A stretch of 64,000 nucleotides of DNA, from positions 1-64,000 of the forward strand of contig NZ_JACHLK010000012.1 of NCBI RefSeq assembly GCF_014207955.1. Reading direction: 5' to 3'. Below the pieces are notes generated by a model. It worked only from the letters and a program-made list of their open reading frames with translations. It made no database searches and was not told the DNA's origin. The position numbers were made by a program, and so were the translations under genes. The stretch's first letter is position 1, and every line of letters begins with the position of its first letter. Below are positions 8,528-16,645 of this stretch, one piece after another. The DNA comes from Acidovorax soli. Lineage in GTDB: Bacteria > Pseudomonadota > Gammaproteobacteria > Burkholderiales > Burkholderiaceae_C.

Positions 8528-9351
8528 CCCCCACCTTCGGCCTCATCATCGTCGGCGACGAAATCCTCTCGGGCAAGCGCGCCGACAAGCACATGCCCAA
8601 GACCATCGAGCTGCTCGCTGCGCGCGGTCTGTCCCTGTCCTATGCCGACTACGTGGGGGACGACCCGGCACGCATCACAGCCACCTTGCAGCGCGCCTTT
8701 GCCTCGGGCGACGTGGTGTTCTCGTGCGGCGGCATCGGCGCCACGCCGGACGACCATACACGCCAGTGCGCGGCGCGTGCGCTGGGCGTGGGCCTGGCGC
8801 TGCACCCCGAGGCCGAGCGCCTGATCCGCGAGCGCATGCAGGACGTGGCGCGCGAGCAGGGCCTGCCCTACGAGCCCGAGCGCCACGACAACGTGCACCG
8901 GCTCAACATGGGCATGTTCCCGGTCGGTGCGCAGACCATTCCCAACCCCTACAACAAGATTCCGGGCTTCAGCTGTGCGAGCCCGGGCGGGCAGGGCGGG
9001 GCGGTGCATTTCGTGCCCGGCTTTCCGGTGATGGCCTGGCCCATGATCGAGTGGGTGCTGGACACCTTGTATCCCGATCATTTCAACCGCACGCCGCAGA
9101 CCGAGCATTCGGTCGTGGTCTTCGGTGCCATGGAGGCTGCACTCACCCCGCTGATGGAGCAGATAGAAAAATCGCACCAAGGCGTTCGGGTGTTCAGTTT
9201 GCCCAGCGTGGATCATCCACAATACGGGCGGCATATCGAGCTGGGCGTCAAAGGCCCGGCGCAGGCGCTCCCCGCGGCATGGACGGACCTCAAAAATGGT
9301 CTGCACGAATTTGGTGCAGAACTTGGCCCCGAAATGGTGCGCAACCTGTGA
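8524..9351 (+). CDS. Molybdopterin-binding domain protein (CinA N-terminal type)
   Basis: A 275-residue cytosolic protein made of a MoaB/MogA-type domain: FGLIIVGDEILSGKRADKHMPKTIELLAARGLSLSYADYVGDD at the start and FSCGGIGATPDDHTRQCAARALG as the nucleotide/substrate-binding loop. CinA proteins carry a second deamidase domain, which is absent here. The family is often called competence/damage-inducible protein A, but this domain alone more likely acts in nucleotide or molybdopterin chemistry. It overlaps the upstream membrane-protein gene by four bases and is followed by the nitrogen-regulated glnA promoter. Confidence 0.8.
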   Translation: MTPTFGLIIVGDEILSGKRADKHMPKTIELLAARGLSLSYADYVGDDPARITATLQRAFASGDVVFSCGGIGATPDDHTRQCAARALGVGLALHPEAERLIRERMQDVAREQGLPYEPERHDNVHRLNMGMFPVGAQTIPNPYNKIPGFSCASPGGQGGAVHFVPGFPVMAWPMIEWVLDTLYPDHFNRTPQTEHSVVVFGAMEAALTPLMEQIEKSHQGVRVFSLPSVDHPQYGRHIELGVKGPAQALPAAWTDLKNGLHEFGAELGPEMVRNL

Positions 9352-9373
9352 TGTGCAGCAGGGGTTGTTGGAT

Positions 9374-9390
9374 TGCACCAATATTGTGCA
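9374..9390 (+). promoter_or_regulatory. NtrC-binding site upstream of glnA
   Basis: TGCACCAATATTGTGCA is a near-perfect 17-bp NtrC enhancer site (consensus TGCACC-N5-GGTGCA). It lies about 84 bases upstream of the -24 element at 9458. A weaker half-site (TGCACCC, 9448-9454) lies just in front of the -24 element. Phosphorylated NtrC bound here would activate the sigma-54 promoter under nitrogen limitation. Confidence 0.88.
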
Positions 9391-9457
9391 TTCGGTGGCC
9401 CTGGCCGGATCCCAGGTAGGGCCGCTGCTCCGCGATAGTGCGGTGATTGCACCCCGC

Positions 9458-9473
9458 TGGCACGCAAACTGCT
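9458..9473 (+). promoter_or_regulatory. Sigma-54 (RpoN) promoter of glnA
   Basis: TGGCACGCAAACTGCT fits the -24/-12 consensus (TGGCAC-N5-TTGCA), with the invariant GG at 9459-9460 and GC at 9471-9472. Transcription should begin near 9484, leaving a leader of about 40 bases before the glnA ATG. The partner NtrC is encoded 3 kb downstream. Confidence 0.88.
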
Positions 9474-9524
9474 TTTATTTCGGCAAATTCTTTTTTCAAC
9501 AAGCGCTTTACCCAGGAGAACCTG

Positions 9525-10940
9525 ATGGCCAAGACCGTTGCAGACGTGATGAAGATGGTGAAGGAAAACGAAGTCAAGTTCGTTGACTTCCGTTTTACCG
9601 ACACCCGAGGCAAGGAACAGCACGTGACCGTGCCGGTTTCGCACTTCGACGAAGACAAGTTCACGTCGGGCCACGCATTTGACGGTTCGTCGGTGGCTGG
9701 CTGGAAGGGCATCGAAGCTTCGGACATGCAACTCATGCCCGACCCCAGCACCGCCAACATCGACCCCTTCTTCGAAGAAACCACGCTGTTCCTGCAGTGC
9801 GATGTGATCGAACCCGGTGACGGCAAGGCCTACGACCGCGATCCCCGCTCCATCGCCAAGCGCGCCGAAGCCTACCTCAAGGCCTCTGGCCTGGGCGACA
9901 CCGCCTTCTTCGGCCCAGAGCCAGAATTCTTCATCTTCGACGGCGTGCGCTGGTCCAACGAACCCGGCCGCGTGTTCAGCGAAATCGAAGAATACGAAGC
10001 CCCCTGGAACTCGGGCGCCAAGCTCGAAGGCGGCAACCGTGGCCACCGTCCCACCGTCAAGGGCGGCTACTTCCCTGTGCCTCCCGTCGACAGCACGCAG
10101 GACATGCGCGCCGAGATGTCCCTGATCCTCGAATCCCTGGGCATCCCGGTCGAAGTGTTCCACCACGAAGTGGCAGGCGCCGGCCAGAACGAAATCGGTA
10201 CCAAGTTCAGCACGCTGGTCGAGCGCGCCGACTGGACCCAGGTCCTGAAGTACGTGGTCTGGAACGTGGCCAACGCCTACGGCAAGACCGCCACCTTCAT
10301 GCCCAAGCCCTACGCTGGCGACAACGGTTCCGGCATGCACGTGCACCAGTCCATCTGGAAGGACGGCAAGAACCTGTTTGCAGGCGACGGCTACGCCGGC
10401 CTGTCGGACTTCGCGCTGTACTACATCGGCGGCATCATCAAGCACGCCCGTGCCCTGAACGCCATCACCAACCCCGGCACGAACTCGTACAAGCGCCTGG
10501 TGCCTGGCTTCGAAGCCCCTGTGAAGCTGGCCTACTCGGCCCGCAACCGCTCGGCCTCGATCCGCATCCCTTACGTTGCCAACCCCAAGGGCCGCCGCAT
10601 CGAAGCGCGCTTCCCCGATCCATCGGCCAACCCCTACCTGGCCTTCTCGGCCCTGATGATGGCCGGTCTGGACGGCGTGGAAAACAAGATCCATCCCGGC
10701 GAAGCCGCCACGAAGGACCTGTACCACCTGCCTCCAGAAGAAGACAAGCTGGTGCCTACCGTCTGCCACAGCCTGGACCAGGCCCTGGAGTACCTGGACA
10801 AGGACCGCAGCTTCCTGACCAAGGGCGGCGTGTTCACCGACTCCATGCTCGACGCCTACATCGAGCTGAAGATGGGCGAAGTCACGCGTTTCCGCATGGC
10901 TCCCCACCCTGTCGAGTTCGACATGTACTACTCGCTGTAA
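9525..10940 (+). CDS. glnA: Glutamine synthetase, type I
   Basis: A 471-residue type I glutamine synthetase that makes glutamine from glutamate, ammonium and ATP. Landmarks are the N-terminal VKFVDFRFTDTRGKEQHVT, catalytic FFGPEPEFFIFD, NEIGTKF, GSGMHVHQSIW, ITNPGTNSYKRLVPGFEAPV and the adenylylation loop KDLYHLPPEE with Tyr400, so GlnE-type control is expected. The ATG at 9525 follows AGGAGA at 9514-9519. Transcription is driven by the sigma-54/NtrC promoter just upstream and ends at a hairpin at 10968. The hypothetical gene, ntrB and ntrC lie immediately downstream. Confidence 0.97.
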   Translation: MAKTVADVMKMVKENEVKFVDFRFTDTRGKEQHVTVPVSHFDEDKFTSGHAFDGSSVAGWKGIEASDMQLMPDPSTANIDPFFEETTLFLQCDVIEPGDGKAYDRDPRSIAKRAEAYLKASGLGDTAFFGPEPEFFIFDGVRWSNEPGRVFSEIEEYEAPWNSGAKLEGGNRGHRPTVKGGYFPVPPVDSTQDMRAEMSLILESLGIPVEVFHHEVAGAGQNEIGTKFSTLVERADWTQVLKYVVWNVANAYGKTATFMPKPYAGDNGSGMHVHQSIWKDGKNLFAGDGYAGLSDFALYYIGGIIKHARALNAITNPGTNSYKRLVPGFEAPVKLAYSARNRSASIRIPYVANPKGRRIEARFPDPSANPYLAFSALMMAGLDGVENKIHPGEAATKDLYHLPPEEDKLVPTVCHSLDQALEYLDKDRSFLTKGGVFTDSMLDAYIELKMGEVTRFRMAPHPVEFDMYYSL

Positions 10941-10967
10941 TCGGCCCTTCCAGGCGGTTACACCCCC

Positions 10968-10993
10968 AAAAGGCGGCGCAAGCCGCCTTTTTT
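10968..10993 (+). terminator. Rho-independent terminator after glnA
   Basis: Stem AGGCGGC (10971-10977) / GCCGCCT (10982-10988), loop GCAA, extended by A/T pairs and followed by six T residues. It separates glnA from the ntrBC part of the locus. Confidence 0.88.
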
Positions 10994-11212
10994 CATGGCG
11001 CCGGCACAACACCGGCTGCGGAACCAACCGTGGCTGCGGCGCCTCTGTACAGCAGGGGCACAGTGCCTGCCGCCTTGCCCCTGGCCTGCCGTTGGCCCCA
11101 AGGCCCGACTGCAAACCCCCATGGCCGCAGCACTTGCGCAATTGGCGATGCGGGGTGATTGGGGGATACTCTCTGGCTATCCCCTGCATAAGCTGCTGCG
11201 CGAGGAATTTCC

Positions 11213-11725
11213 ATGAAGAAGACTGTCACCACCCTGTTGTTGCTTGCTGCCCTGGCCCCGGTGGCCGGCTGGGCGCAGGACCGCATCTACCGCTGTGGCA
11301 ACGAGTACACGAACAACACCACCCAGGCCAAGGAGCGCGGCTGCAAGCTGGTCGAAGGCGGCAACGTCACCGTGGTGCAGGGCGCGCGCCCTGCCGCCGC
11401 TGCGGGTGGTGCCGCAGCGCCTGCCGGGGGCAGCGCGCCCTCGGCATCGCCACCGAACGCGCCGCGCGTGAACAGCAACGACCAGAAGGCCCGCGATGCC
11501 GATGCGCGCGCCATCCTCGAGTCCGAGCTGCGCAAGGCCGAGGCCCGCCATGCCGAACTGGTCAAGGAATACAACGGCGGCGCGCCCGAGCGCAATGCGC
11601 TCGATCTGCGCAACCCCCAGCGCTACATGGAGCGCACGGCCGAGCTCAAGGCCAGCGTGGCCCGCAGCGAGAGCGACATCGCCGGCATCAAGCGCGAACT
11701 GGGCCGCGTTGCGCCCGCCAACTGA
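11213..11725 (+). CDS. Exported protein of unknown function between glnA and ntrB
   Basis: A 170-residue protein with a signal peptide (MKKTVTTLLLLAALAPVAGWAQ, cleavage near Ala21). The mature N-terminus has IYRCGNEYTNNT, reminiscent of the DUF4124-type Cys-Cys module (second Cys in RGCKLV). A Pro/Ala/Gly-rich linker follows, then a charged, probably helical C-terminus (AILESELRKAEARHAELVKEYN). No catalytic motif is visible. It ends six bases before the ntrB start, so it is probably co-transcribed with ntrBC. Envelope location is inferred from the signal peptide; a link to nitrogen control is only positional. Confidence 0.72.
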   Translation: MKKTVTTLLLLAALAPVAGWAQDRIYRCGNEYTNNTTQAKERGCKLVEGGNVTVVQGARPAAAAGGAAAPAGGSAPSASPPNAPRVNSNDQKARDADARAILESELRKAEARHAELVKEYNGGAPERNALDLRNPQRYMERTAELKASVARSESDIAGIKRELGRVAPAN

Positions 11726-11731
11726 GCCCGA

Positions 11732-12829
11732 TTGAACCTGCGTGTGAGCACACCCCCCGACACCTCCACCCCGTCCGACACCGAGCGTTTCCATTCGCTG
11801 GACCTGATGTCCACGCTGGTGGCGGTGCTGCGCATCGATGGCGCAGTGCTGTTTGCCAACGCGGCCCTGGAAAACACCCTGGGCCTGTCGCGCCGCACGC
11901 TGGAGGGCGGGGATTTCTCCGGCTTCTTCACCGACCCGGCCCTCCTGCAGACGGCCCTGGCCGGTGCCCGTGTGCAGGACTTTGCGGCCTTGCGCTACGA
12001 GGCCAGCCTCAAGCGCCTGCACCAGGAGCCCGTGCCCGTGCATGTCAACGTGGCGGCGGCCGAGCAGGCCGGCGAGATCCTGGTGGAGCTGTGGCCCCTG
12101 GAGCAGCAGGCCCGCCAGGACCGCGAGGAGCGCCTGCTCGACCAGGCCCAGGCCAACAAGGAACTCATCCGCAACCTGGCCCACGAGATCAAGAACCCGC
12201 TGGGCGGCATCCGCGGTGCCGCGCAACTGCTGGAGATGGAGCTCGAGAGCCGCGAGCTCACCGAGTACACCCAGGTCATCATCCACGAGGCCGACCGCCT
12301 GCAGAGCCTGGTGGACCGGCTGCTGGCCCCGCACCGCCACCCGCACTTGGTGGGCGACGTGAACATCCACGAGGTGTGCGAGCGCGTGCGCTCGCTGGTG
12401 CTGGTCGAGTACCCGCATGGCCTGCGCGTGCAGCGCGACTACGACACCTCCATCCCCGAGTTCCGTGGTGACCGTGCGCAGCTCATCCAGGCGCTGCTCA
12501 ACGTGGTCCAGAACGCGGCGCAGGCCCTGTCCGAACGCGTGGCCGCCGGCGATGCCGTGATCACCCTGCGCACGCGCGTGGCCCGACAAGTAACCTTTGG
12601 TCGCCAGCGCTATCGGCTGGCACTGGAATTGCATGTCATCGACAACGGACCGGGCGTACCCGATGCCATCAAGGAGCGTATTTTTTACCCTCTGGTGTCG
12701 GGTCGGGACGGCGGATCGGGGCTGGGGCTCACGTTGGCGCAAACCTTCGTACAACGGCACCATGGATTGATCGAATGCGACAGCGTACCGGGTCGCACCG
12801 ACTTCCGAATCCTGATCCCCTTGCCCTGA
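11732..12829 (+). CDS. glnL: Nitrogen regulation sensor kinase NtrB
   Basis: A 365-residue soluble histidine kinase. An N-terminal PAS-like domain (LDLMSTLVAVLRIDGAVLFANAALENTLG) precedes the phosphoacceptor motif NLAHEIKNPLGGIRGAAQLLE with His at about residue 151 and the ATPase boxes QALLNVVQNAAQAL, VIDNGPGVPDAIKERIFYPLVSGRDGGSGLGLTLAQ. NtrB phosphorylates NtrC when nitrogen is limiting and dephosphorylates it, with PII protein, when nitrogen is plentiful. No ATG is well placed; TTG at 11732 or GTG at 11744 are the candidate starts. ntrC follows after 43 bases. Confidence 0.93.
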   Translation: MNLRVSTPPDTSTPSDTERFHSLDLMSTLVAVLRIDGAVLFANAALENTLGLSRRTLEGGDFSGFFTDPALLQTALAGARVQDFAALRYEASLKRLHQEPVPVHVNVAAAEQAGEILVELWPLEQQARQDREERLLDQAQANKELIRNLAHEIKNPLGGIRGAAQLLEMELESRELTEYTQVIIHEADRLQSLVDRLLAPHRHPHLVGDVNIHEVCERVRSLVLVEYPHGLRVQRDYDTSIPEFRGDRAQLIQALLNVVQNAAQALSERVAAGDAVITLRTRVARQVTFGRQRYRLALELHVIDNGPGVPDAIKERIFYPLVSGRDGGSGLGLTLAQTFVQRHHGLIECDSVPGRTDFRILIPLP

Positions 12830-12872
12830 GGTCCCTGACGACACGCAACCACAGGGAAGGTAAGCAACACAT

Positions 12873-14498
12873 ATGAAGCCGATCTGGATAGTAGATGACG
12901 ACCCCTCGATCCGCTTCGTCCTGGAAAAGGCGCTGGCCCGCGAGAACCTGCCCACGCGCAGCTTCACCCATCCGCGCGAAGTGCTCGATGCACTGGCCGA
13001 CATCACCGCAGGCGACCCGGCCCGCCAGGCCCCCCAGGTCCTGGTGAGCGACATCCGCATGCCCGGAGGTTCGGGCCTGCAACTGCTCGAAAAAGTCCGC
13101 GAACTGCAGCCCGGCCTGCCCGTCATCATCATGACGGCGTACTCCGATCTGGACAGTGCCGTATCGGCCTTCCAGCGCGGGGCCTTCGAATACCTGCCCA
13201 AGCCTTTCGACCTGCCCAAGGCGGTGGAGCTGATCCGCCGCGCCGTGGAGGAAAGCCAGCGCGAGGAAGTGACCGAAGAGCGCCAGACCGAGACGCCCGA
13301 GATGCTGGGCCAGGCCCCGGCCATGCAGGACGTGTTCCGCGCCATCGGCCGGCTCAGCCAGAGCCAGGTCACGGTGCTGATCACCGGCGAGTCGGGCTCG
13401 GGCAAGGAACTCGTGGCGCGGGCGCTGCACAAGCACTCGCCCTGCGCGGATGGTCCCTTCGTGGCCATCAACACCGCGGCCATCCCCAAGGACCTGCTCG
13501 AATCCGAACTCTTTGGCCACGAGCGCGGCGCCTTCACGGGCGCCCAGACGCAGCGCCGCGGCCGCTTCGAGCAGGCCGAGGGCGGCACGCTGTTCCTCGA
13601 CGAAATCGGCGACATGCCGTTCGATTTGCAGACGCGCCTCTTGCGTGTGCTGTCGGACGGCCAGTTCTACCGCGTGGGCGGCCATGCGGCCGTGAAGGCC
13701 CATGTGCGCGTGATCGCCGCCACCCACCAGGACCTGGAAAAGCGCGTCAAGGAAGGCGGTTTCCGCGAGGACTTGTTCCACCGCCTGAATGTCATCCGCC
13801 TGCGCCTGCCCGCGCTGCGCGAGCGCCATGAAGACGTGCCCATGCTCACGCGCCACTTCCTGCAGCAGAGTGCGCGGCAGCTCGGCGTGGAGCCCAAGCG
13901 CATTGCCGATGCGGCCCTGGTGCGGCTGGAGCAGTTCGCCTTTCCGGGCAATGTGCGCCAGCTCGAGAACATCTGCCATTGGCTCACCGTGATGGCGCCG
14001 GCCCAGGTGATCTCGCTGCAGGACCTGCCGCCCGAGGTGCTGGAAGCGCCGGTGTTCCAGGCGCCTGCGCGTGCCGTGGCGCCCGACGGCCATGCCGTGG
14101 CACCGCAGCCGGTGATTGCGATGCCCGTGGCGGCGGTGGCACCCCAGCCCGAGCTGGTCGGCGGTCTGCATGCCGTGGCACCCGCGGTACCGCAGTTCGC
14201 AGCAGCAACCCCCGCGGCTACCTGGGCGGCAGACACCATGGCTGCACCGGCGACCCAGGCCAGCCCCGCGCTGAGCTGGGAGCAGGCCCTGGAAGCCGAG
14301 GCGCAGAAACTGCTGTCCGGCGGCCAGCCCGAGGTCTGGGACGCGCTCACGCGCCGTTTCGAATCGCGCCTGATCCGCACGGCCCTGGTGGCCACCCACG
14401 GCCGCCGCATGGAGGCCGCGCAGCGCCTGGGCATCGGTCGCAACACCATCACACGCAAGATCCAGGAACTGGGCCTGGACGCACCCGACGAAGGCTGA
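12873..14498 (+). CDS. glnG: Nitrogen regulation response regulator NtrC
   Basis: A 541-residue sigma-54 activator. The receiver domain begins MKPIWIVDDDPSIRFVLEKAL, with the phosphoacceptor Asp60 in VSDIRMPGG. The AAA+ domain has Walker A GESGSGKE (172-179) and an intact GAFTGA loop (219-224). The C-terminal Fis-type helix-turn-helix includes ALVATHGRRMEAAQRLGIGRNTITRK. Typical NtrC is about 470 residues. Here roughly 75 residues of Pro/Ala-rich low-complexity sequence (about 390-465) lie between the ATPase and DNA-binding domains. Start ATG 12873 follows GGAAGG. It would activate glnA through the sites at 9374 and 9458. Confidence 0.95.
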   Translation: MKPIWIVDDDPSIRFVLEKALARENLPTRSFTHPREVLDALADITAGDPARQAPQVLVSDIRMPGGSGLQLLEKVRELQPGLPVIIMTAYSDLDSAVSAFQRGAFEYLPKPFDLPKAVELIRRAVEESQREEVTEERQTETPEMLGQAPAMQDVFRAIGRLSQSQVTVLITGESGSGKELVARALHKHSPCADGPFVAINTAAIPKDLLESELFGHERGAFTGAQTQRRGRFEQAEGGTLFLDEIGDMPFDLQTRLLRVLSDGQFYRVGGHAAVKAHVRVIAATHQDLEKRVKEGGFREDLFHRLNVIRLRLPALRERHEDVPMLTRHFLQQSARQLGVEPKRIADAALVRLEQFAFPGNVRQLENICHWLTVMAPAQVISLQDLPPEVLEAPVFQAPARAVAPDGHAVAPQPVIAMPVAAVAPQPELVGGLHAVAPAVPQFAAATPAATWAADTMAAPATQASPALSWEQALEAEAQKLLSGGQPEVWDALTRRFESRLIRTALVATHGRRMEAAQRLGIGRNTITRKIQELGLDAPDEG

Positions 14499-14525
14499 GC
14501 GGGCCATCCATCGGCCGCGAACCAC

Positions 14526-14556
14526 AAGCCCCGGGCAGGCGCCCGGGGCTTTTTTG
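14526..14556 (+). terminator. Rho-independent terminator after ntrC
   Basis: An 11-bp stem AAGCCCCGGGC / GCCCGGGGCTT (14526-14536 with 14541-14551) with loop AGGC, followed by a T-rich tract. It ends the ntrBC transcript. Confidence 0.9.
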
Positions 14557-14632
14557 TTTTTGCGTGGCGTTCCTACAGGCAGCGCGCAGCAGCCTGTGTA
14601 GCCTGCAGGTTCTCCCTCACTGAGGACGCCCC

Positions 14633-15118
14633 ATGCACCTCGAAGGCTCCTGCCATTGCCGCGCCGTCCGCTTCTCGCTCGAAGCCGACAGCCCTGTTCC
14701 CTTCATGCACTGCCACTGCTTCATCTGCCGCAAGACGGCAGGGGGCGGCGGCTATGCCATCAACCTGGGCGGCGATGCGCGCACGCTCAAGGTCCGGGGG
14801 GCCAAGCACCTGGGCACCTACCATGCCGTGATGCGCGAAGAGGGCCAGCGCGCCAGGCGCTCCAAGGCCGAGCGCAAGTTCTGCCTGCAATGCGGCAGCG
14901 CGCTGTGGCTGTGGGACCCGCGCTGGCCCGAGCTGGTCCATCCCCATGCCTCGGCCGTCGACACGCCGTTGCCCAAACCGCCGGAAGTCGTCGAAGGCAT
15001 GCTGGAATTCGTTGCGAACTGGGTCGATGTGCCCAAGGGCCGGGGCCACCGGCACTACCAGGCGTTTCCCGATGAATCCCTGGCCGAGTGGCACGAGCGG
15101 CATGGGCTGAAAGGCTGA
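14633..15118 (+). CDS. GFA family zinc-binding protein
   Basis: A 161-residue member of the glutathione-dependent formaldehyde-activating (GFA/CENP-V) family. It shows the paired zinc motifs GSCHCRAVRF (Cys7, Cys9) and HCHCFICRKTAGG near residues 26-35, and a later FCLQCGSALW. GFA was described as speeding the addition of formaldehyde to glutathione, but many members have unclear roles. It has its own position between the ntrC terminator and a convergent hypothetical gene. Confidence 0.85.
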   Translation: MHLEGSCHCRAVRFSLEADSPVPFMHCHCFICRKTAGGGGYAINLGGDARTLKVRGAKHLGTYHAVMREEGQRARRSKAERKFCLQCGSALWLWDPRWPELVHPHASAVDTPLPKPPEVVEGMLEFVANWVDVPKGRGHRHYQAFPDESLAEWHERHGLKG

Positions 15119-15148
15119 CGTGCAAAGCAGCGCCGGCCGGGAGCTGCG

Positions 15149-15691
15149 TCACCGTTTCTGATTGCCGACAAAGGTGGTGCCGTACAGCGCCATGAGAAGG
15201 AGGAACATCACTATGGGGAACACATAGTCGCCGACGCGGTTCTTGTCCTTCAAATACCGTGCTTTGGACTGTTCGTAAGAAACCAGGATGGTCTGATCGG
15301 TTCGAATCTCGTAGCAGAGCGGGAATCGCTCGTGCATTTGTGTTGCCGACATGAGCACCGTCACGGGCTGCTCCCTCAGCGAGCGCATCAAGGAGAGGTT
15401 CTTGGCGTCATCCTGGCTCAGGCAGTTGGGTCCGCTGCTGCCTGCAGCGCAATGGCATTCTTTCAAACTGCCGTCGCTGGCCTGAACAGTGGTCGCATGC
15501 CCTTTGCCGTTGGGGCTGATGAAAGGCATCTTGTAGATGCCGCGCACCTCTGTCAGGTCGCTTTTCTCCGGGATTTCCAGCAGGGAAAGCTGCAGTACCG
15601 GAAAAATGAATGTGACGGCAAGCATCCACCACATCCATCGGAATCTTGCAAAAAGAAGCCACCAGGTCGTGCTGAGTAAATGCCTGTGCAT
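15149..15691 (-). CDS. Hypothetical membrane-anchored protein
   Basis: A 180-residue protein of no family I recognise. An N-terminal hydrophobic, Trp-rich helix (WWLLFARFRWMWWMLAVTFIF, residues about 10-30) and a C-terminal helix (FPIVMFLLLMALYG) enclose a polar central domain of about 110 residues with three or four Cys (ECHCAAG, NCLSQDD, PLCYEIR). It could be an inner-membrane protein with a periplasmic disulfide-bonded loop. The base composition is visibly less GC-rich than its neighbours, which may mean a foreign origin or weak codon selection. The ATG at 15691 is the first one inside the hydrophobic N-terminus. Confidence 0.6.
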   Translation of the reverse strand: MHRHLLSTTWWLLFARFRWMWWMLAVTFIFPVLQLSLLEIPEKSDLTEVRGIYKMPFISPNGKGHATTVQASDGSLKECHCAAGSSGPNCLSQDDAKNLSLMRSLREQPVTVLMSATQMHERFPLCYEIRTDQTILVSYEQSKARYLKDKNRVGDYVFPIVMFLLLMALYGTTFVGNQKR

Positions 15692-15828
15692 TGGTTGTCG
15701 TCGGTCATCGGACTGTTTGGTGCGCGCATCATCGCCCACATGACTGCCGGGGCGGCTTTCACCCCGTGGAAATGCAAGGCTTCGATCTCTGGAGGGATTC
15801 GGATAGCTGATTTCGGCTGCCACCGTCT

Positions 15829-16533
15829 TCAGGCCTGCGCCACCCACCCCCGAAACGCCAGCCCCGCATAGAACAGGCGGATGCCGCCAAAGCCGGCCTG
15901 CGCCAGCAGCGCCTCTTCCTCAGCCGGGCCGAGCAGGGGCAGGGCGGTGTCGATGGCCGTGGCTGCGCGCTGGGCGGCCTCTGCATCCACACCCGAGGCC
16001 ACGGCGAACGCCGCATAGCGTGCCAGCCACTGTGCGCGCTCCTTTGGCGGTGCCAGTGGAAAACTCAGGTGGGCCGTGACCAGGGGCGCTCCGGGTCGCA
16101 GGCGTTGGCGGATGGCCTTCAGGGTGGCCAGCCGTTCGTCCAGCGGAACGAAATGCAGGGTGAGCAGGCAGGTGGCCGCATCGAAGGGGCCCGCGGGCGC
16201 CGTGTGCACATAGCCCTGGTGGAAATCCACGCGCGCAGCCAGCGGCCCGAGCGTGGCCTGCGCCAGCTGCAGCATGGGCTCCGAGGGGTCCACCCCTGCG
16301 AAACGCCAATTCGGCTGGGATTGCGCGAAGACACCCAGTTCCGCCCCGCCGCCGGCCCCGACCACCAGCACGCTGGCCTCGGGTGGGGCGCGCTCGGCCA
16401 GCAGCACGCCCGCCATTTTTTGCAGATCGTCCCAGCCGGGCACGAGGCGGCGGGTGCGGTCGGCGTAGGACGCGGCGGCCTGGGGATCGGCGAATGGGGC
16501 ATTCGGGTTGGCGCGGTTGGAGGAGGTGGACAT
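15829..16533 (-). CDS. Class I SAM-dependent methyltransferase
   Basis: A 234-residue soluble methyltransferase. Motif I is VLVVGAGGGAELG, followed by the acidic SAM-binding GVDPSEPMLQLAQ and motif III-like FDAATCLLTLHFVPLDERLATL. This resembles ubiquinone/tRNA-type small methyltransferases, and the substrate is unknown. The start ATG at 16533 follows a purine-rich stretch and avoids a long basic extension. It is divergent from the AraC gene at 16646. Confidence 0.8.
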   Translation of the reverse strand: MSTSSNRANPNAPFADPQAAASYADRTRRLVPGWDDLQKMAGVLLAERAPPEASVLVVGAGGGAELGVFAQSQPNWRFAGVDPSEPMLQLAQATLGPLAARVDFHQGYVHTAPAGPFDAATCLLTLHFVPLDERLATLKAIRQRLRPGAPLVTAHLSFPLAPPKERAQWLARYAAFAVASGVDAEAAQRAATAIDTALPLLGPAEEEALLAQAGFGGIRLFYAGLAFRGWVAQA

Positions 16534-16645
16534 GCTGGCTCTTGTTAAGTAACTTTTATTGTTGCATATGTGGCGGAGACACCGCAACCCGAGCCCTTCA
16601 AGCCCCTTGGGGTCGCCGACAATGGCGCTGTTGACCCGAGGACGC

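Noticed and set aside
9213..11189. 658-codon minus-strand frame opposite glnA
   Set aside because: Mirror frame of glnA, which is conserved and complete on the plus strand.
10995..11216. 73-codon frame between glnA and the exported protein gene
   Set aside because: Starts at the glnA terminator, is Pro/Cys-rich and overlaps the ribosome site of the next gene; no signal of coding.
11177..13615. 812-codon minus-strand frame opposite ntrBC
   Set aside because: Covers two unmistakable two-component genes on the plus strand and shows no motif of its own.
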